Positions 1 to 8,395 of a DNA stretch of 41,166 nt are shown piece after piece; positions within the stretch are counted from its first letter, which is position 1, and each line of letters starts with the position of its first letter. Both the position numbers and the translations under genes were made by a program. Under the pieces are notes generated by a model that saw only the letters and a program-made list of their open reading frames with translations, had not been told where the DNA came from and did no database searches. Source of the stretch: a virus; the IMG/VR virus record IMGVR_UViG_3300031673_000163, positions 1-41,166 of that record; one strand, 5' to 3'.

Positions 1-33
1 AACAATGGTGAAGTTAAAAATATTAACGTATAA
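1..33 (+). CDS. 3' end of an upstream gene (partial)
   Basis: Read in the frame beginning at base 1, the window opens with ten codons (NNGEVKNINV) and a TAA stop. The next gene's ribosome binding site (AAGGGAG) follows directly. The short tail reads like coding sequence and the spacing suits a co-directional operon, but ten codons are too few to assign a family. Confidence 0.35.
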   Translation, partial: NNGEVKNINV

Positions 34-50
34 GAAGGGAGAATAATGTA

Positions 51-380
51 ATGAGTGCTACGGCAAATTTATTAATCGGAATAGCTTCATGTGGAAGTTT
101 AGCTGCGATCGTTTATATGTTTATGGGTTTTATGAATAAAAAAAGTGACAACAGAGAAACAGGACATAGTATACTTCAAAAAATAGGTCTTGAAAAAATA
201 ACCAAAATAGAAGAAAAACAAGTTCCGATTATAAAGAAAATTGAAGAAAGTGAATTAATATCAGTAGAAACAAAAAAGGAAATTAAAGAAGTTAAAGAAG
301 AAGCTAATAAAAAAATTATCGAAATATTAAAAACAGAAAGTTTTGAAGAATTATCGAAAAGGGAGGATGAACTATGGTAA
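51..380 (+). CDS. Small membrane-anchored coiled-coil protein (possible inner-membrane spanin)
   Basis: This 109-residue protein has one hydrophobic segment at about residues 6-27. A Lys/Glu-rich helical stretch (about 40-105) follows and looks like a coiled coil. That is the layout of Rz-type inner-membrane spanins: an N-terminal anchor with a helical ectodomain. AAGGGAG lies about 8 bases before the ATG. The gene overlaps the next one by 7 bases (ATGGTAA), so the two are probably translationally coupled, and the neighbour is a lipoprotein, as in Rz/Rz1 pairs. No holin or endolysin was recognised nearby. The spanin role is inferred from architecture only; a generic membrane protein is also possible. 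Confidence 0.6.
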   Translation: MSATANLLIGIASCGSLAAIVYMFMGFMNKKSDNRETGHSILQKIGLEKITKIEEKQVPIIKKIEESELISVETKKEIKEVKEEANKKIIEILKTESFEELSKREDELW

Positions 381-895
381 AGGGAATTGCGATAATCTTA
401 ATATTATTATCATTTATTGTTGTTGGTTGTGCACCAGCACCTTTTATTGCTAAAGAACCATTTCAGGTGAAATTTGATCCTACACTAAAATATGAAGTTG
501 ACTTATCAGGAATTATTCAACCTGATAAACCAGTAAAAATATGGGTGGATGAAAATTTCAATGTAGTTGCAGATGCTAAAGACGCAAAATATTTACTTCT
601 TACACAAAAGGAATATGCTAAATATGTAGTACAACTACAAATTAAAGAAACATATAAAGAAATAATTATACAACAAGAAATACTTATAAATACATATATT
701 GATCAGATAAATTCTTTAAAAGAATATATAGCTTTAGAACAAGCAAAATCTAAAGCTTATCGTGATTTATGGGTAGATTCTGAAAACGCATATAGGCAAG
801 AAAGATACGACCATAAAATGAGTAATTTAATTAACAAGGGTGTAACTGGAGCAATATCCCTCGGTGCATTAATTTTACTAATTTTAGCTTTATAA
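374..895 (+). CDS. Lipoprotein with C-terminal membrane segment (u-spanin-like)
   Basis: A 173-residue protein. It begins with a basic residue, a hydrophobic stretch and a lipobox ending VVGC (Cys19), so it should be a lipidated outer-membrane protein in a Gram-negative host. Residues about 80-150 are charged and helical. The last ~18 residues (after about 155) are a strongly hydrophobic segment that ends the protein. A lipobox at one end and a transmembrane helix at the other is the layout of unimolecular spanins such as T1 gp11, which link both membranes and fuse them at lysis. The preceding gene also looks like an inner-membrane spanin, so a two-protein spanin is the alternative. The function is inferred from layout, not from sequence similarity. 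Confidence 0.6.
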   Translation: MVKGIAIILILLSFIVVGCAPAPFIAKEPFQVKFDPTLKYEVDLSGIIQPDKPVKIWVDENFNVVADAKDAKYLLLTQKEYAKYVVQLQIKETYKEIIIQQEILINTYIDQINSLKEYIALEQAKSKAYRDLWVDSENAYRQERYDHKMSNLINKGVTGAISLGALILLILAL

Positions 896-917
896 AAAAG
901 AAAAGAAAGGAAATAAA

Positions 918-1487
918 ATGAGTAATTATCTAGAAAAAATGAATAGACTGTTACTGCGAAATATGACAGATACTGGTTATGCTTTTTGGAGTGCTGTAAT
1001 TCAAAAAATATCCACTATTTGGGATAGACCAACTTCATCGACAATGAAATACCATAAAAAAGATGATGGACGGGTGCCATCAGTATCAGAGCACACTTAT
1101 GAAATGTTATATTCATGTGTTGCAATTTGGAGATTATTTGACGTTAAACCAAAAACAGAAATTGCTGATGTACTACTTTTATCTATAGCTTTACATGACG
1201 CATTTAAATACGGCGAAAAGCCACATATAAGAAAACATACAGATAAAACCCATGATAAGATTTGTGCAGATATGATTAACAGAGGCAAAGGTACTTTTCT
1301 AAAATTCCTAAATGAAAATTATGTAGATGTTCTAGAAGAATCAGTTCGATTCCACAGCGGAAGGTGGTCAACTGATGCTGATGAAAATTTCGATTTTGAT
1401 AAACATCACCCGTTCGTTTTATTTATTCATATGTTAGATATGTTTAGTGCAAATAATTTGATTCATATACCAGAGGAATCTAAGTAA
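918..1487 (+). CDS. HD-domain phosphohydrolase
   Basis: A 189-residue protein with the HD-superfamily metal-site pattern: an early His (SEHTYE, about residue 58), the HD doublet in ALHDAFKYG (about 92-93), later His residues near HTDKTHD and RFHSGR, and an Asp in HMLDMF. Such proteins are metal-dependent phosphohydrolases. The compact size and the early SEHTYE resemble YfbR-like 5'-nucleotidases, which act on nucleoside monophosphates, so a role in nucleotide-pool control is plausible. The RBS is AAAGGAAA, and the gene is followed one base after its stop by an HNH endonuclease. The substrate cannot be told from sequence. Confidence 0.75.
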   Translation: MSNYLEKMNRLLLRNMTDTGYAFWSAVIQKISTIWDRPTSSTMKYHKKDDGRVPSVSEHTYEMLYSCVAIWRLFDVKPKTEIADVLLLSIALHDAFKYGEKPHIRKHTDKTHDKICADMINRGKGTFLKFLNENYVDVLEESVRFHSGRWSTDADENFDFDKHHPFVLFIHMLDMFSANNLIHIPEESK

Positions 1488-1488
1488 T

Positions 1489-2559
1489 ATGAAGTTGTGT
1501 GATTATGGGTGCGGAGAAGAAGCCAAATATCAGTTTAAGAATAGTAAGTGGTGTTGTGAAGTTCATTGGAGCAGATGTCCTGAAATAAGAAAAAAGAATA
1601 GCGAAGAAAAGAAGAACAACCCTGTTAAATATTGGTTGGATAAAAAACGACCGGATCTTAGTAAACTTATGCAAGGACATATTGTTAAAGAAAAAACAAA
1701 AAAGAAAATAAGTAATAAACACATAGGAAAAGTTCCTTGGAATAAAGGTAAAACAAATATATACTCAAAAGAAACAAAAAATAAAATGGGTAATGGACGA
1801 AAAGGTAAAATTCCTTGGAATAAGAACAAAAAAGGTATATGGACGAAAGAACAATTAGAAAGAAATCGTAAAGCTAACGAAGGAAAACAAGGATATTGGA
1901 AAGATAAACATCGTTCAAAAGAATCAATAAGAAAAACAAGTGAAGGAAACAAACATACAATTAAACAAATATACAAAAAGTATCCAACTTTTGCTAAAGA
2001 AGAAAAAATGAGGTATAACCCAGATAAGCTCCCAGAAAAAGAAAAACAAGTTCATTGTTATAATCATAATTGTTTTAATTGTAAAGAAAAAGGTGGTTGG
2101 TTTACTCCAACAAGAGATCAAATATATAACAGAATTATTACTTTAGAAAAACCACTAGGATTTGGCGGTTCTAATTTTTATTGCTCAGAAAAATGTAAAC
2201 AGACATGTTCATCTTTTAAAAAAACAGTACCTCAACTTATAAAAGAAGATGAAATAAAAGCTGGTATTATAACAGAAGAAACCTCTGGTGGAGAATTCCA
2301 AATATTTAGAGAAGAGGTTTTAAAAAGACAAAAAGAAGAATTGGGATACAACGAGTGTGAATATTGTGGAAATAAAAACTTAAAAGAGTTAGTTGTTCAT
2401 CATGAATACCCAAGAAAAACTTATCCACAATTTGAGTTAGACCCAGATAATGGAATAGTTTGTTGTGGTTTAAATAGCACTAACAAATGTCATATTAAAT
2501 ATGGACATAAAACAGGAACTCAATGTTCAACTGGAAATTTAGCAAATAAGATATGTTAA
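1489..2559 (+). CDS. HNH homing-type endonuclease with NUMOD-like DNA-binding repeats
   Basis: A 356-residue protein in three parts. An N-terminal Cys module (CDYGCG, then CC and C; about residues 4-33) probably binds zinc. Several Lys-rich repeats containing IPWNK or VPWNKG (about 75-130) match the NUMOD3 type found in phage homing endonucleases. The C-terminal HNH region (about 295-340) has CEYCG, VVHHEYP and CCGLNSTNKCH, giving Cys pairs around the catalytic His. Such enzymes cut DNA at a target site and spread their own gene. The same Cys module occurs twice in the protein at 40437-40985. The gene sits one base after the HD gene's stop, with AGAGGA about 11 bases upstream. It looks like a free-standing mobile gene. 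Confidence 0.85.
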   Translation: MKLCDYGCGEEAKYQFKNSKWCCEVHWSRCPEIRKKNSEEKKNNPVKYWLDKKRPDLSKLMQGHIVKEKTKKKISNKHIGKVPWNKGKTNIYSKETKNKMGNGRKGKIPWNKNKKGIWTKEQLERNRKANEGKQGYWKDKHRSKESIRKTSEGNKHTIKQIYKKYPTFAKEEKMRYNPDKLPEKEKQVHCYNHNCFNCKEKGGWFTPTRDQIYNRIITLEKPLGFGGSNFYCSEKCKQTCSSFKKTVPQLIKEDEIKAGIITEETSGGEFQIFREEVLKRQKEELGYNECEYCGNKNLKELVVHHEYPRKTYPQFELDPDNGIVCCGLNSTNKCHIKYGHKTGTQCSTGNLANKIC

Positions 2560-2574
2560 TAAAGAGGAATATAA

Positions 2575-3189
2575 ATGACTTTATCTAGCACTATGCTTGT
2601 TCTTGAATTACAATATTGGTTCAACTATTTTGTAATCAATAGTGAAATAAATAAAAATCAAGTTCCAATTCCTACAACTTTAGATGAAGTATACCTTCCT
2701 CAAAAGTCATTTATAGAACTTTTATTTAATGATAGTTATAATGATAGTGAATATTACTATTATTATACAGAAGAGACAAACAAATATAGTTGGCCATATG
2801 TTGTTAAAACGCGCTTAAATTTATATCCAGCATCTGCAAAATATTATACTTTATCAGATTCAGCAACTACAAATTTGTTTAATCTGCAACAACATGATAT
2901 TATTTTATTAAATGCTCTTTTAGCATACAGGTTAGATTCAACAGCTGTATCAATTATTACAGATACTACCGCTGTTGGATTTGTAAGTAATATTCTTTAC
3001 GCAAACTATAATAATCTTAATACAAATTTATCAAAATTAATTTTTTTATATCTTGACTTAAAAATTAATGAAAACTACTCTAACTATAACAACGAAAACT
3101 TAGTATCCGAAGGAAATCTTTTAGAAAGTGTATATGAAACATATGTTTTAGATGAAATGTTTAAGTTAGTTTCAAATAGAAGTACTTAA
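2575..3189 (+). CDS. Unknown protein, probably tail or virion related
   Basis: A 204-residue acidic protein rich in Tyr, Asn and Ser, with no signal peptide, membrane segment or recognisable motif. It starts after a good RBS (AAAGAGGA). It ends 13 bases before the TTG start of a baseplate-type tail protein, so the two are probably cotranscribed. That neighbour is the only clue to function: a tail or baseplate accessory protein is likely but unproven. Confidence 0.6.
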   Translation: MTLSSTMLVLELQYWFNYFVINSEINKNQVPIPTTLDEVYLPQKSFIELLFNDSYNDSEYYYYYTEETNKYSWPYVVKTRLNLYPASAKYYTLSDSATTNLFNLQQHDIILLNALLAYRLDSTAVSIITDTTAVGFVSNILYANYNNLNTNLSKLIFLYLDLKINENYSNYNNENLVSEGNLLESVYETYVLDEMFKLVSNRST

Positions 3190-3202
3190 CGGAGATAAAA
3201 TA

Positions 3203-5023
3203 TTGTTTAAATTAGAAGACCTTTGGAAAGTGTGGAACCTCTTAAAGGGTGAAACCGTTGACGATTTAAGTAAAGCTCTTGAGTCAATTGCGAAATCAGA
3301 ACAAGCTAAATCTACAACTTTCTTTAACACGACTTTAAACCAGTTTGCTTATTCTTCAAATGACTACACTAGATTGAAGAGTTTTATAATCGACTGGTAT
3401 GCATCAATGAAAAGCCTTTTATCGACACAAGCTCAAGCATCCGACCCGTTTTCTCTTCCTGACTCACATCTAAATGAACTATTCAAATCTTTTGGATACC
3501 CATACCCGACAGATCTAACTACTCAAAGTAATGATGTAAATACAACAAAAGTAAACTTTTTTCTTGATCTTGTAAACCTTTATAAAATTAAAGGAACACC
3601 GGCTTCTATAATTTCAGCATTACAATATTATGGACTAAAAGACATTGATATATATGAATTCTGGTTAAAAATGAATCCATCTGGCAACCCATATTTCTTA
3701 GGAGAATGGACCGCAGGAACAACAACAGTAAAAACACCTTATGAAATTCCATTCGCTTCAATGATAGCTAACGATCCTCACTGGCTTATGACACAAAGTC
3801 AAGTAAAAGCACTTCATGCATCAAATAAAATTAATCTTCCTTCGAGAAGTCCATATTTTGCAATGAGACCAAAGCATGAAATAGGTGTTGTAGTAGCAAT
3901 TGTAGAAAGGATTTTGCAAGATGAATATATTAGTTGGGTAGCTTCTAGTGATAAATCTCAATGGCTTATTGATCATCAAGAAGCTGGAATAACATCTGTG
4001 GGTACTGAAAATTCACTTCTAGAACTGTATCTATCTTCATTATATATATTCAATGAAACTTATTCCGCGGGATTAATACCACCTTATCAATGGGATGGAA
4101 CAAGTTACAATTCTATAAATTTCTTTTGTTATGATGGAACTAAAACAAATTATACTGAAATAATAAATGATTACTATGATCTAATCAGCCGACCAGAAAC
4201 TAAGGATGAAAGAGAAGATAATATAGATATTTTAAATGACTTATACTCAAGGAATCAATCAACAAACTTCTTAATAAATAGACAAACCGCAGGACAAAAA
4301 CTTGAATTAGTAAACTCAGATTTAAAAGATCTTTTAGATGAAATAAAAATATCAGAAGAATTTCCTGGAGAATTATTACAATCTCTTCTTCAAGATCTGT
4401 GGACATGGACAAAAAATAATATCGGTCTTGGTTATTTAAACATCTTATATTTAATCCTTGGTGAATCAGCCTTTGTTTCACAACTAGGAAATGTTATAGA
4501 TTTTTTCAAACCATATCGAGCAAGATTACTTACTTTAGAACTTATAGAATTTAATAATCCTCTTACTGACTCAATATTATTATATGACGAAATATCAAAC
4601 ATTGATATTAGTGAAACTATTATAGATTGGGCAACCTGTGATAGTGTTCCGTGCTGTCCAAATTTAGATACTACTTGCGGTGGTCCTGACACATATTATT
4701 CAAGATTAACATATGACTGTGATTCTTATTACGATATCGGTGCTGCATGTGATAAAGATAATGTACAAATTGACATTACCGAAGAAATTCATGATATCTT
4801 TATTTGTCTTCCTGATGGTACATCTTGTATAGATAATTATTATTTGACAGACGATTATTATCAAGACTCAACTGCTGGTGGTATTGTAACTGATTCAACA
4901 TCTTTGATTCTGGTTGTTGGAACATCAGGTGGATTCTGCGATTTCGATGATGAAGGGTCCTTTGACTGTCTAAGTGGAGCAGATGTTTGTCAAATATATT
5001 TAGGCCCTGTTGACTCAACATAA
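3203..5023 (+). CDS. Baseplate/tail protein, P2 gpI-like N-terminal half, Cys-rich C-terminus
   Basis: A 606-residue protein. The start is TTG, chosen because GGAG lies 8 bases upstream and the reading frame has no better start. Residues about 60-160 resemble the tail protein I family of contractile-tail phages: a helical region followed by a short motif around YKIKGTPASI. GpI-type proteins sit at the baseplate periphery and help attach tail fibres. The C-terminal ~120 residues are unusual, with about a dozen Cys (including CC and CxxC) among Asp, Tyr and Ser. That is odd for a phage structural protein and suggests disulfides or metal binding. The family call rests on the N-terminal half. Confidence 0.7.
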   Translation: MFKLEDLWKVWNLLKGETVDDLSKALESIAKSEQAKSTTFFNTTLNQFAYSSNDYTRLKSFIIDWYASMKSLLSTQAQASDPFSLPDSHLNELFKSFGYPYPTDLTTQSNDVNTTKVNFFLDLVNLYKIKGTPASIISALQYYGLKDIDIYEFWLKMNPSGNPYFLGEWTAGTTTVKTPYEIPFASMIANDPHWLMTQSQVKALHASNKINLPSRSPYFAMRPKHEIGVVVAIVERILQDEYISWVASSDKSQWLIDHQEAGITSVGTENSLLELYLSSLYIFNETYSAGLIPPYQWDGTSYNSINFFCYDGTKTNYTEIINDYYDLISRPETKDEREDNIDILNDLYSRNQSTNFLINRQTAGQKLELVNSDLKDLLDEIKISEEFPGELLQSLLQDLWTWTKNNIGLGYLNILYLILGESAFVSQLGNVIDFFKPYRARLLTLELIEFNNPLTDSILLYDEISNIDISETIIDWATCDSVPCCPNLDTTCGGPDTYYSRLTYDCDSYYDIGAACDKDNVQIDITEEIHDIFICLPDGTSCIDNYYLTDDYYQDSTAGGIVTDSTSLILVVGTSGGFCDFDDEGSFDCLSGADVCQIYLGPVDST

Positions 5024-5170
5024 TACATCATTATCCTGCATTTCATCAGTTTCAATCCAATTAAATTCTTTCTTAAATTATAACAAACTAACCTATTCTT
5101 AAACAATTCCTGTTTGAATCTATATGTTAAGTAGTCAATTTCTTTAATAAATCCTCTGTTATTACCCTTT
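5015..5170 (-). pseudogene. Possible decayed gene fragment opposite the intergenic region
   Basis: The minus strand between the tail gene and the metallophosphoesterase has a start-less open frame of about 55 codons (reading GFIKEIDYLTYRFKQELF and onward) ending at 5015. Near its end a one-base change of frame would give FNWIETDEMQDNDV and a stop, which looks more protein-like than the original frame. This fits the frameshifted 3' remnant of a gene. There is no start codon or RBS, so it may be chance. Confidence 0.2.
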
Positions 5171-5176
5171 ATATAT

Positions 5177-5192
5177 AGAACATATTATAAAT
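5177..5192 (+). promoter_or_regulatory. Candidate phage promoter element (AGAACATATTATAAAT)
   Basis: AGAACATATTATAAAT ends 28 bases before the metallophosphoesterase ATG. The identical 16-mer occurs at 9012-9027, and one- to two-base variants occur at 22313 and 9928, each just upstream of a plus-strand gene. The TATAAA part resembles a -10 box. It lies in the 197-base gap after the tail gene, next to a GGGAGGG ribosome binding site. Confidence 0.5.
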
Positions 5193-5220
5193 TAATAAAA
5201 TTTATAGGGAGGGTTTATTC

Positions 5221-6420
5221 ATGCTTCGTTATCCTGGACTTAAACAATTTATTCAATATGGACTTAGTGCTGGTGTAAAAACAGGAGATATGTATGTTAA
5301 TGCTGTAAACAAATTTGATTATAGAAATACTAGTAAAGCATTTTCAGTATACGTTTCAAAAATAAAAAGAAATTTAAATTATACTGATGTAAAAGCAAAA
5401 GAAATCGAGAAAGTGAGTGAAGAAGAATTATTTTTAAGCATATTAAAGAAACAAAAAAATATGTCAATTATACAACTTGCAGATGAAGTTGGTTGCTCAG
5501 CATCAAGGATCATTGATTATATTGACTATTATAGAGAACAAGGTTATGAAATTCTTTATGATGAAAACATGGTAGCCTTAAGTTTTAATGTTACTTCAAA
5601 AGGGAAAGAAATAGATACGTTAGAAGAACAAGAAATAATCTTTGGAGTTGCTTCTGATTTACATATTGGTTCAAAATCAACACAAATAACTGCCTTAAAT
5701 AGATTTTGTGAAATATGTAAAAAAGAAGGTGTTAAATATATGTTTTCGCCCGGAGATATATGTGCCGGATATAATGTATATCCTGGTCAGTTATTTGATC
5801 TGTATGCAATATCAGCAGAAGAACAAGAAGAATCTGTAATTGTAAACTTACCGAAAGGACTCGAGTGGTTTATGTTAGGTGGAAACCATGACTACTCTTT
5901 TATCAAAAAGGGCGGTGGGCATAACCCGTTATTAACAATAGAAAACTCAAGAGATGATATTCATTATGTAGGTTTTGATGATGGTGATATTCCAATACTT
6001 CCTGGTGTTGATTTAAAACTTTTTCATCCCTCTGGAGGAATCCCATATAGTATTTCATATAGAATCCAAAAAACTATTGAACAAATAACCTCTTATGAAC
6101 TTGTAAAAATAGTAAGTGGTATAAAATCTAAACCTACAATTAGATTTTTACTTGCTGGTCATCTTCATGTTCAAATGCAAGGATTATTTGGAAGTATATT
6201 TGCAGCCCAAGTTGGGTGTTTTGAAGGACAAACAAACTATTTGAAACGAAAAGGATTAATGCCTACAATAGGAGGTTATATAATTAAAGCAACTCTTAAG
6301 AACGGTGGTTTATTAAGGTTTGAAGCACCTTTTTATATGTTTCCTGAAATAGAAGATGATTGGAAAAACTACAGTCACTCTATTCCAAAACAAAAAATTA
6401 TAAAACCAATATTTTCTTAA
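5221..6420 (+). CDS. Metallophosphoesterase with N-terminal winged-helix-like domain
   Basis: A 399-residue protein. The C-terminal two thirds carries the calcineurin-like phosphoesterase motifs in order: DLHIG, GDI, GNHD, a central His (LFHPSGG) and GHLHVQ. These bind a two-metal centre and hydrolyse phosphodiesters or phosphomonoesters. Before it, about residues 75-125 (IIQLADEVGCSASRI) look like a helix-turn-helix or winged helix, which suggests a nucleic-acid substrate or target. A strong GGGAGGG RBS precedes the ATG, and a candidate promoter lies upstream. The fused DNA-binding-like domain makes it more than a generic phosphatase, but the substrate is unknown. Confidence 0.85.
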   Translation: MLRYPGLKQFIQYGLSAGVKTGDMYVNAVNKFDYRNTSKAFSVYVSKIKRNLNYTDVKAKEIEKVSEEELFLSILKKQKNMSIIQLADEVGCSASRIIDYIDYYREQGYEILYDENMVALSFNVTSKGKEIDTLEEQEIIFGVASDLHIGSKSTQITALNRFCEICKKEGVKYMFSPGDICAGYNVYPGQLFDLYAISAEEQEESVIVNLPKGLEWFMLGGNHDYSFIKKGGGHNPLLTIENSRDDIHYVGFDDGDIPILPGVDLKLFHPSGGIPYSISYRIQKTIEQITSYELVKIVSGIKSKPTIRFLLAGHLHVQMQGLFGSIFAAQVGCFEGQTNYLKRKGLMPTIGGYIIKATLKNGGLLRFEAPFYMFPEIEDDWKNYSHSIPKQKIIKPIFS

Positions 6421-6423
6421 AAA

Positions 6424-7293
6424 ATGAAAAAATTAAATATAAAGCATATAAAAGAAATTTTAAAAACTGAAAGTTATGAACTATTATCAGAATATAAAAA
6501 TAATTATACACCAATATTTTTACAGTGTCCTAAAGGTCATAAATTTAGCATAGTATGGGCAAATTACCAACAAGGTATTCGTTGTAAAAAATGTTATTTC
6601 AATAAAAAAAGAAAATCAATTGATTATATCAAAAAATATCTAAAAAGAGAGAAATACATATTTCTTGATAAAGATTATATTAATAATTACACTAAATTTA
6701 AAATTGAGTGTCCAGAAGGTCATATCTATATAACAAATTGGAATGGTTTTCAACGAGGATTTAGATGTAAAAAATGTTATCATAATAGAACAAAGAAAAC
6801 TATAGAAGAAATTAATAACCATATAGAGAAACTTGGTTATAAATGGATATCGGGTACATATAAAAGTACCTTTTCAAAATTAACTATGGAGTGTCCTCAG
6901 GGTCATATTTTTACTACAAGAATTGATAATTTATTATATAGTTCATACTTATGCCCAGAATGTACTAAAATCAAAAGATCACTTAATATGATGGGAGAAA
7001 AGAATTGGGCATGGAATAACGGTAGTTCATTCGAACCATACTGTCCAATATGGACTGATCAAGAATTTAAAAAATCAATCAAAGAAAGAGACGGTAATAT
7101 TTGTCTAAATCCTTATTGTTTCAAACAATGTAAAATATTAAGTATTCATCATATTGATCATAATAAAAAAAATTGTCATCCATCAAATTTGATCACTCTT
7201 TGTAATTCTTGTAATTCTCTTGCTAACAAAGATAGAGAATGGCATAAATTATGGTATCAAACTATAATACAAAAAAAATATAAATATAAATAA
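6424..7293 (+). CDS. HNH endonuclease with three zinc-ribbon repeats
   Basis: A 289-residue protein. Three successive modules of about 50 residues each contain a CP-x-GH pair followed by CxxC (for example CPKGHKF then CKKC, CPEGHIY then CKKC, CPQGHIF then CPEC); these are probable zinc ribbons that read DNA. The C-terminal HNH nuclease (about 225-275) has CLNPYC, ILSIHHIDHNKKN and CNSCN. It starts only three bases after the metallophosphoesterase stop, with no ribosome binding site visible, so translation probably depends on coupling. It resembles a free-standing homing endonuclease inserted at the end of the operon, just before the terminator hairpin. Confidence 0.8.
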   Translation: MKKLNIKHIKEILKTESYELLSEYKNNYTPIFLQCPKGHKFSIVWANYQQGIRCKKCYFNKKRKSIDYIKKYLKREKYIFLDKDYINNYTKFKIECPEGHIYITNWNGFQRGFRCKKCYHNRTKKTIEEINNHIEKLGYKWISGTYKSTFSKLTMECPQGHIFTTRIDNLLYSSYLCPECTKIKRSLNMMGEKNWAWNNGSSFEPYCPIWTDQEFKKSIKERDGNICLNPYCFKQCKILSIHHIDHNKKNCHPSNLITLCNSCNSLANKDREWHKLWYQTIIQKKYKYK

Positions 7294-7300
7294 GAACAAA

Positions 7301-7335
7301 AAATTAGGGGGTATAAAACAAATACCCCCTAATTT
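7301..7335. terminator. Terminator hairpin between converging operons
   Basis: A perfect 14-bp inverted repeat, AAATTAGGGGGTAT and its complement, with a 7-base loop (7315-7321). On the minus strand it is followed by a run of six T, a canonical intrinsic terminator for the 8924-7340 operon. On the plus strand the trailing T run is short, so termination of the HNH gene is probably weaker. Confidence 0.85.
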
Positions 7336-7339
7336 AAAA

Positions 7340-7507
7340 TCATGACAGATAATGAAAGTGATTTTGTTCTCTTTCTACTTTTTTCAAATATTGAAAATCA
7401 TTCTGTTTCTCTGGTATAAATAAGACACCCAGTCTACCCATTCGAATAACAGATTCATTCACTTCTAATTTTTTCATTCTGAATACCCATCTGAAAAATC
7501 TTTTCAT
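7340..7507 (-). CDS. Small basic unknown protein (55 aa)
   Basis: A short reading frame encoding a basic 55-residue protein that begins MKRFFRWVFRMKK. Its ATG overlaps the stop of the upstream gene as ATGA (7504-7507), and AAGGAG lies about 9 bases before the start, both strong signs of a real, coupled gene. The amphipathic Arg/Phe/Trp start could associate with membrane or nucleic acid. It ends just before the terminator hairpin, so it is the last gene of its operon. No family recognised. Confidence 0.6.
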   Translation of the reverse strand: MKRFFRWVFRMKKLEVNESVIRMGRLGVLFIPEKQNDFQYLKKVEREQNHFHYLS

Positions 7508-7686
7508 TTTTCATTCTCCTTCTTATCTGTATTATGAACAACTTGCTTTCTAACCTTGAAAGCACTTCCTTTTTCCATGCGGAATTTAGAAGCTTGTCGT
7601 GTAGTAGGTTCTACACCAGCTTTCTCACAACATGCTTTAAAAAATCCGTCCTCAGAAAACTTCTTGTTTGTTACTACTTCTGCCAT
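7504..7686 (-). CDS. Small unknown protein (60 aa)
   Basis: A 60-residue charged protein. The sequence around ACCEKAGVEPTTRQASKFR resembles a small helix-turn-helix fold, but the match is too weak to assign. It has a GGAGG-type RBS and is coupled to the next gene by an ATGA overlap. No membrane segment. Function unknown. Confidence 0.6.
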   Translation of the reverse strand: MAEVVTNKKFSEDGFFKACCEKAGVEPTTRQASKFRMEKGSAFKVRKQVVHNTDKKENEK

Positions 7687-7731
7687 ATATTCCCTCCTAT
7701 ATAAAATTTAGATAAAAATTCACTTCTGCTT

Positions 7732-7923
7732 TTACCATGGATCTTCAGATTCATAGAAGTCATCTTCAGGTTCATCTATCATCCATGAAATATTCCCACA
7801 TGAATCATAGGATTTTTCTTCCTCGTCATCGAAACAAGATTCACACAATAGACCAAATTCATTAGTATATTGTGCATCATCTTTACCAAATTCATGACCA
7901 CATATTTCACAATGCTCAGACAT
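7732..7923 (-). CDS. Small zinc-ribbon-type acidic protein (63 aa)
   Basis: A 63-residue protein with CEICG near the N-terminus and CESC about 23 residues later. This four-Cys pattern suggests one bound zinc. The C-terminal half is very acidic (for example DDEEEKSYD and EPEDDFYESED). AGGAGG precedes the ATG. Acidic zinc-ribbon miniproteins in phages can act as protein-binding inhibitors or adaptors, but nothing here identifies the partner. Confidence 0.65.
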   Translation of the reverse strand: MSEHCEICGHEFGKDDAQYTNEFGLLCESCFDDEEEKSYDSCGNISWMIDEPEDDFYESEDPW

Positions 7924-7936
7924 AATTTATTTCCTC

Positions 7937-8395
7937 CTATCTAAAATCTGACATAATTTCTCGTCCCTTCTTATTATGTATCTGCCTTTCATAAGGGATT
8001 GTACGAAGATCAACTACGCTATTGTTATCGATAAATGATTGATCAACTATCCAAAAAGCTCTATTTGGTTTAATTGGCTCAATTGCTACTTTGTACTTTC
8101 TTCTACGGATTGTTGCTTCATACTCTTTCCCACTTTTTGGATATTTGATAACAATATCTTTTCTTCCGCCAAAAACTCTGTTTGATTGTCTTTTGATCTT
8201 TTCACGATGTATTGGATTTTCGCTCGGTTGGCGGTTATCATTATCCGCAATGACAAATTTAGTTTCTGAATTTTCTTGTTTCTCGCCATAAAATGCTTCT
8301 TCAAGTTTTTCTTTTTGATTTGGATAACCTACTTTTAGTTTTTGACTCATTTCATAATCTTCTCTAGTTAAAATTCTTACACCTTTTTGTGTCAT
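7937..8395 (-). CDS. Unknown basic protein (152 aa)
   Basis: The frame is open further upstream, but the start chosen is the ATG at 8395 (MTQKGVRI) because AAAGGAGG lies about 7 bases before it. The longer version would overlap most of the lipoprotein's end without an RBS. The product is 152 residues and Lys/Arg-rich, with a probable small beta domain in its second half (residues about 75-135). It overlaps the lipoprotein gene by 32 bases. No family recognised. Confidence 0.6.
   Translation of the reverse strand: MTQKGVRILTREDYEMSQKLKVGYPNQKEKLEEAFYGEKQENSETKFVIADNDNRQPSENPIHREKIKRQSNRVFGGRKDIVIKYPKSGKEYEATIRRRKYKVAIEPIKPNRAFWIVDQSFIDNNSVVDLRTIPYERQIHNKKGREIMSDFR

Noticed and set aside
7284-7300. 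AGAACA-type element just before the first terminator
   Set aside because: AAGAACAAAAAATT lacks the TATAAA part and lies between converging genes with no downstream start.
8091-8291. Plus-strand frame opposite the unknown protein at 7937
   Set aside because: Shadow of the minus-strand gene; no RBS and the wrong orientation for the operon.
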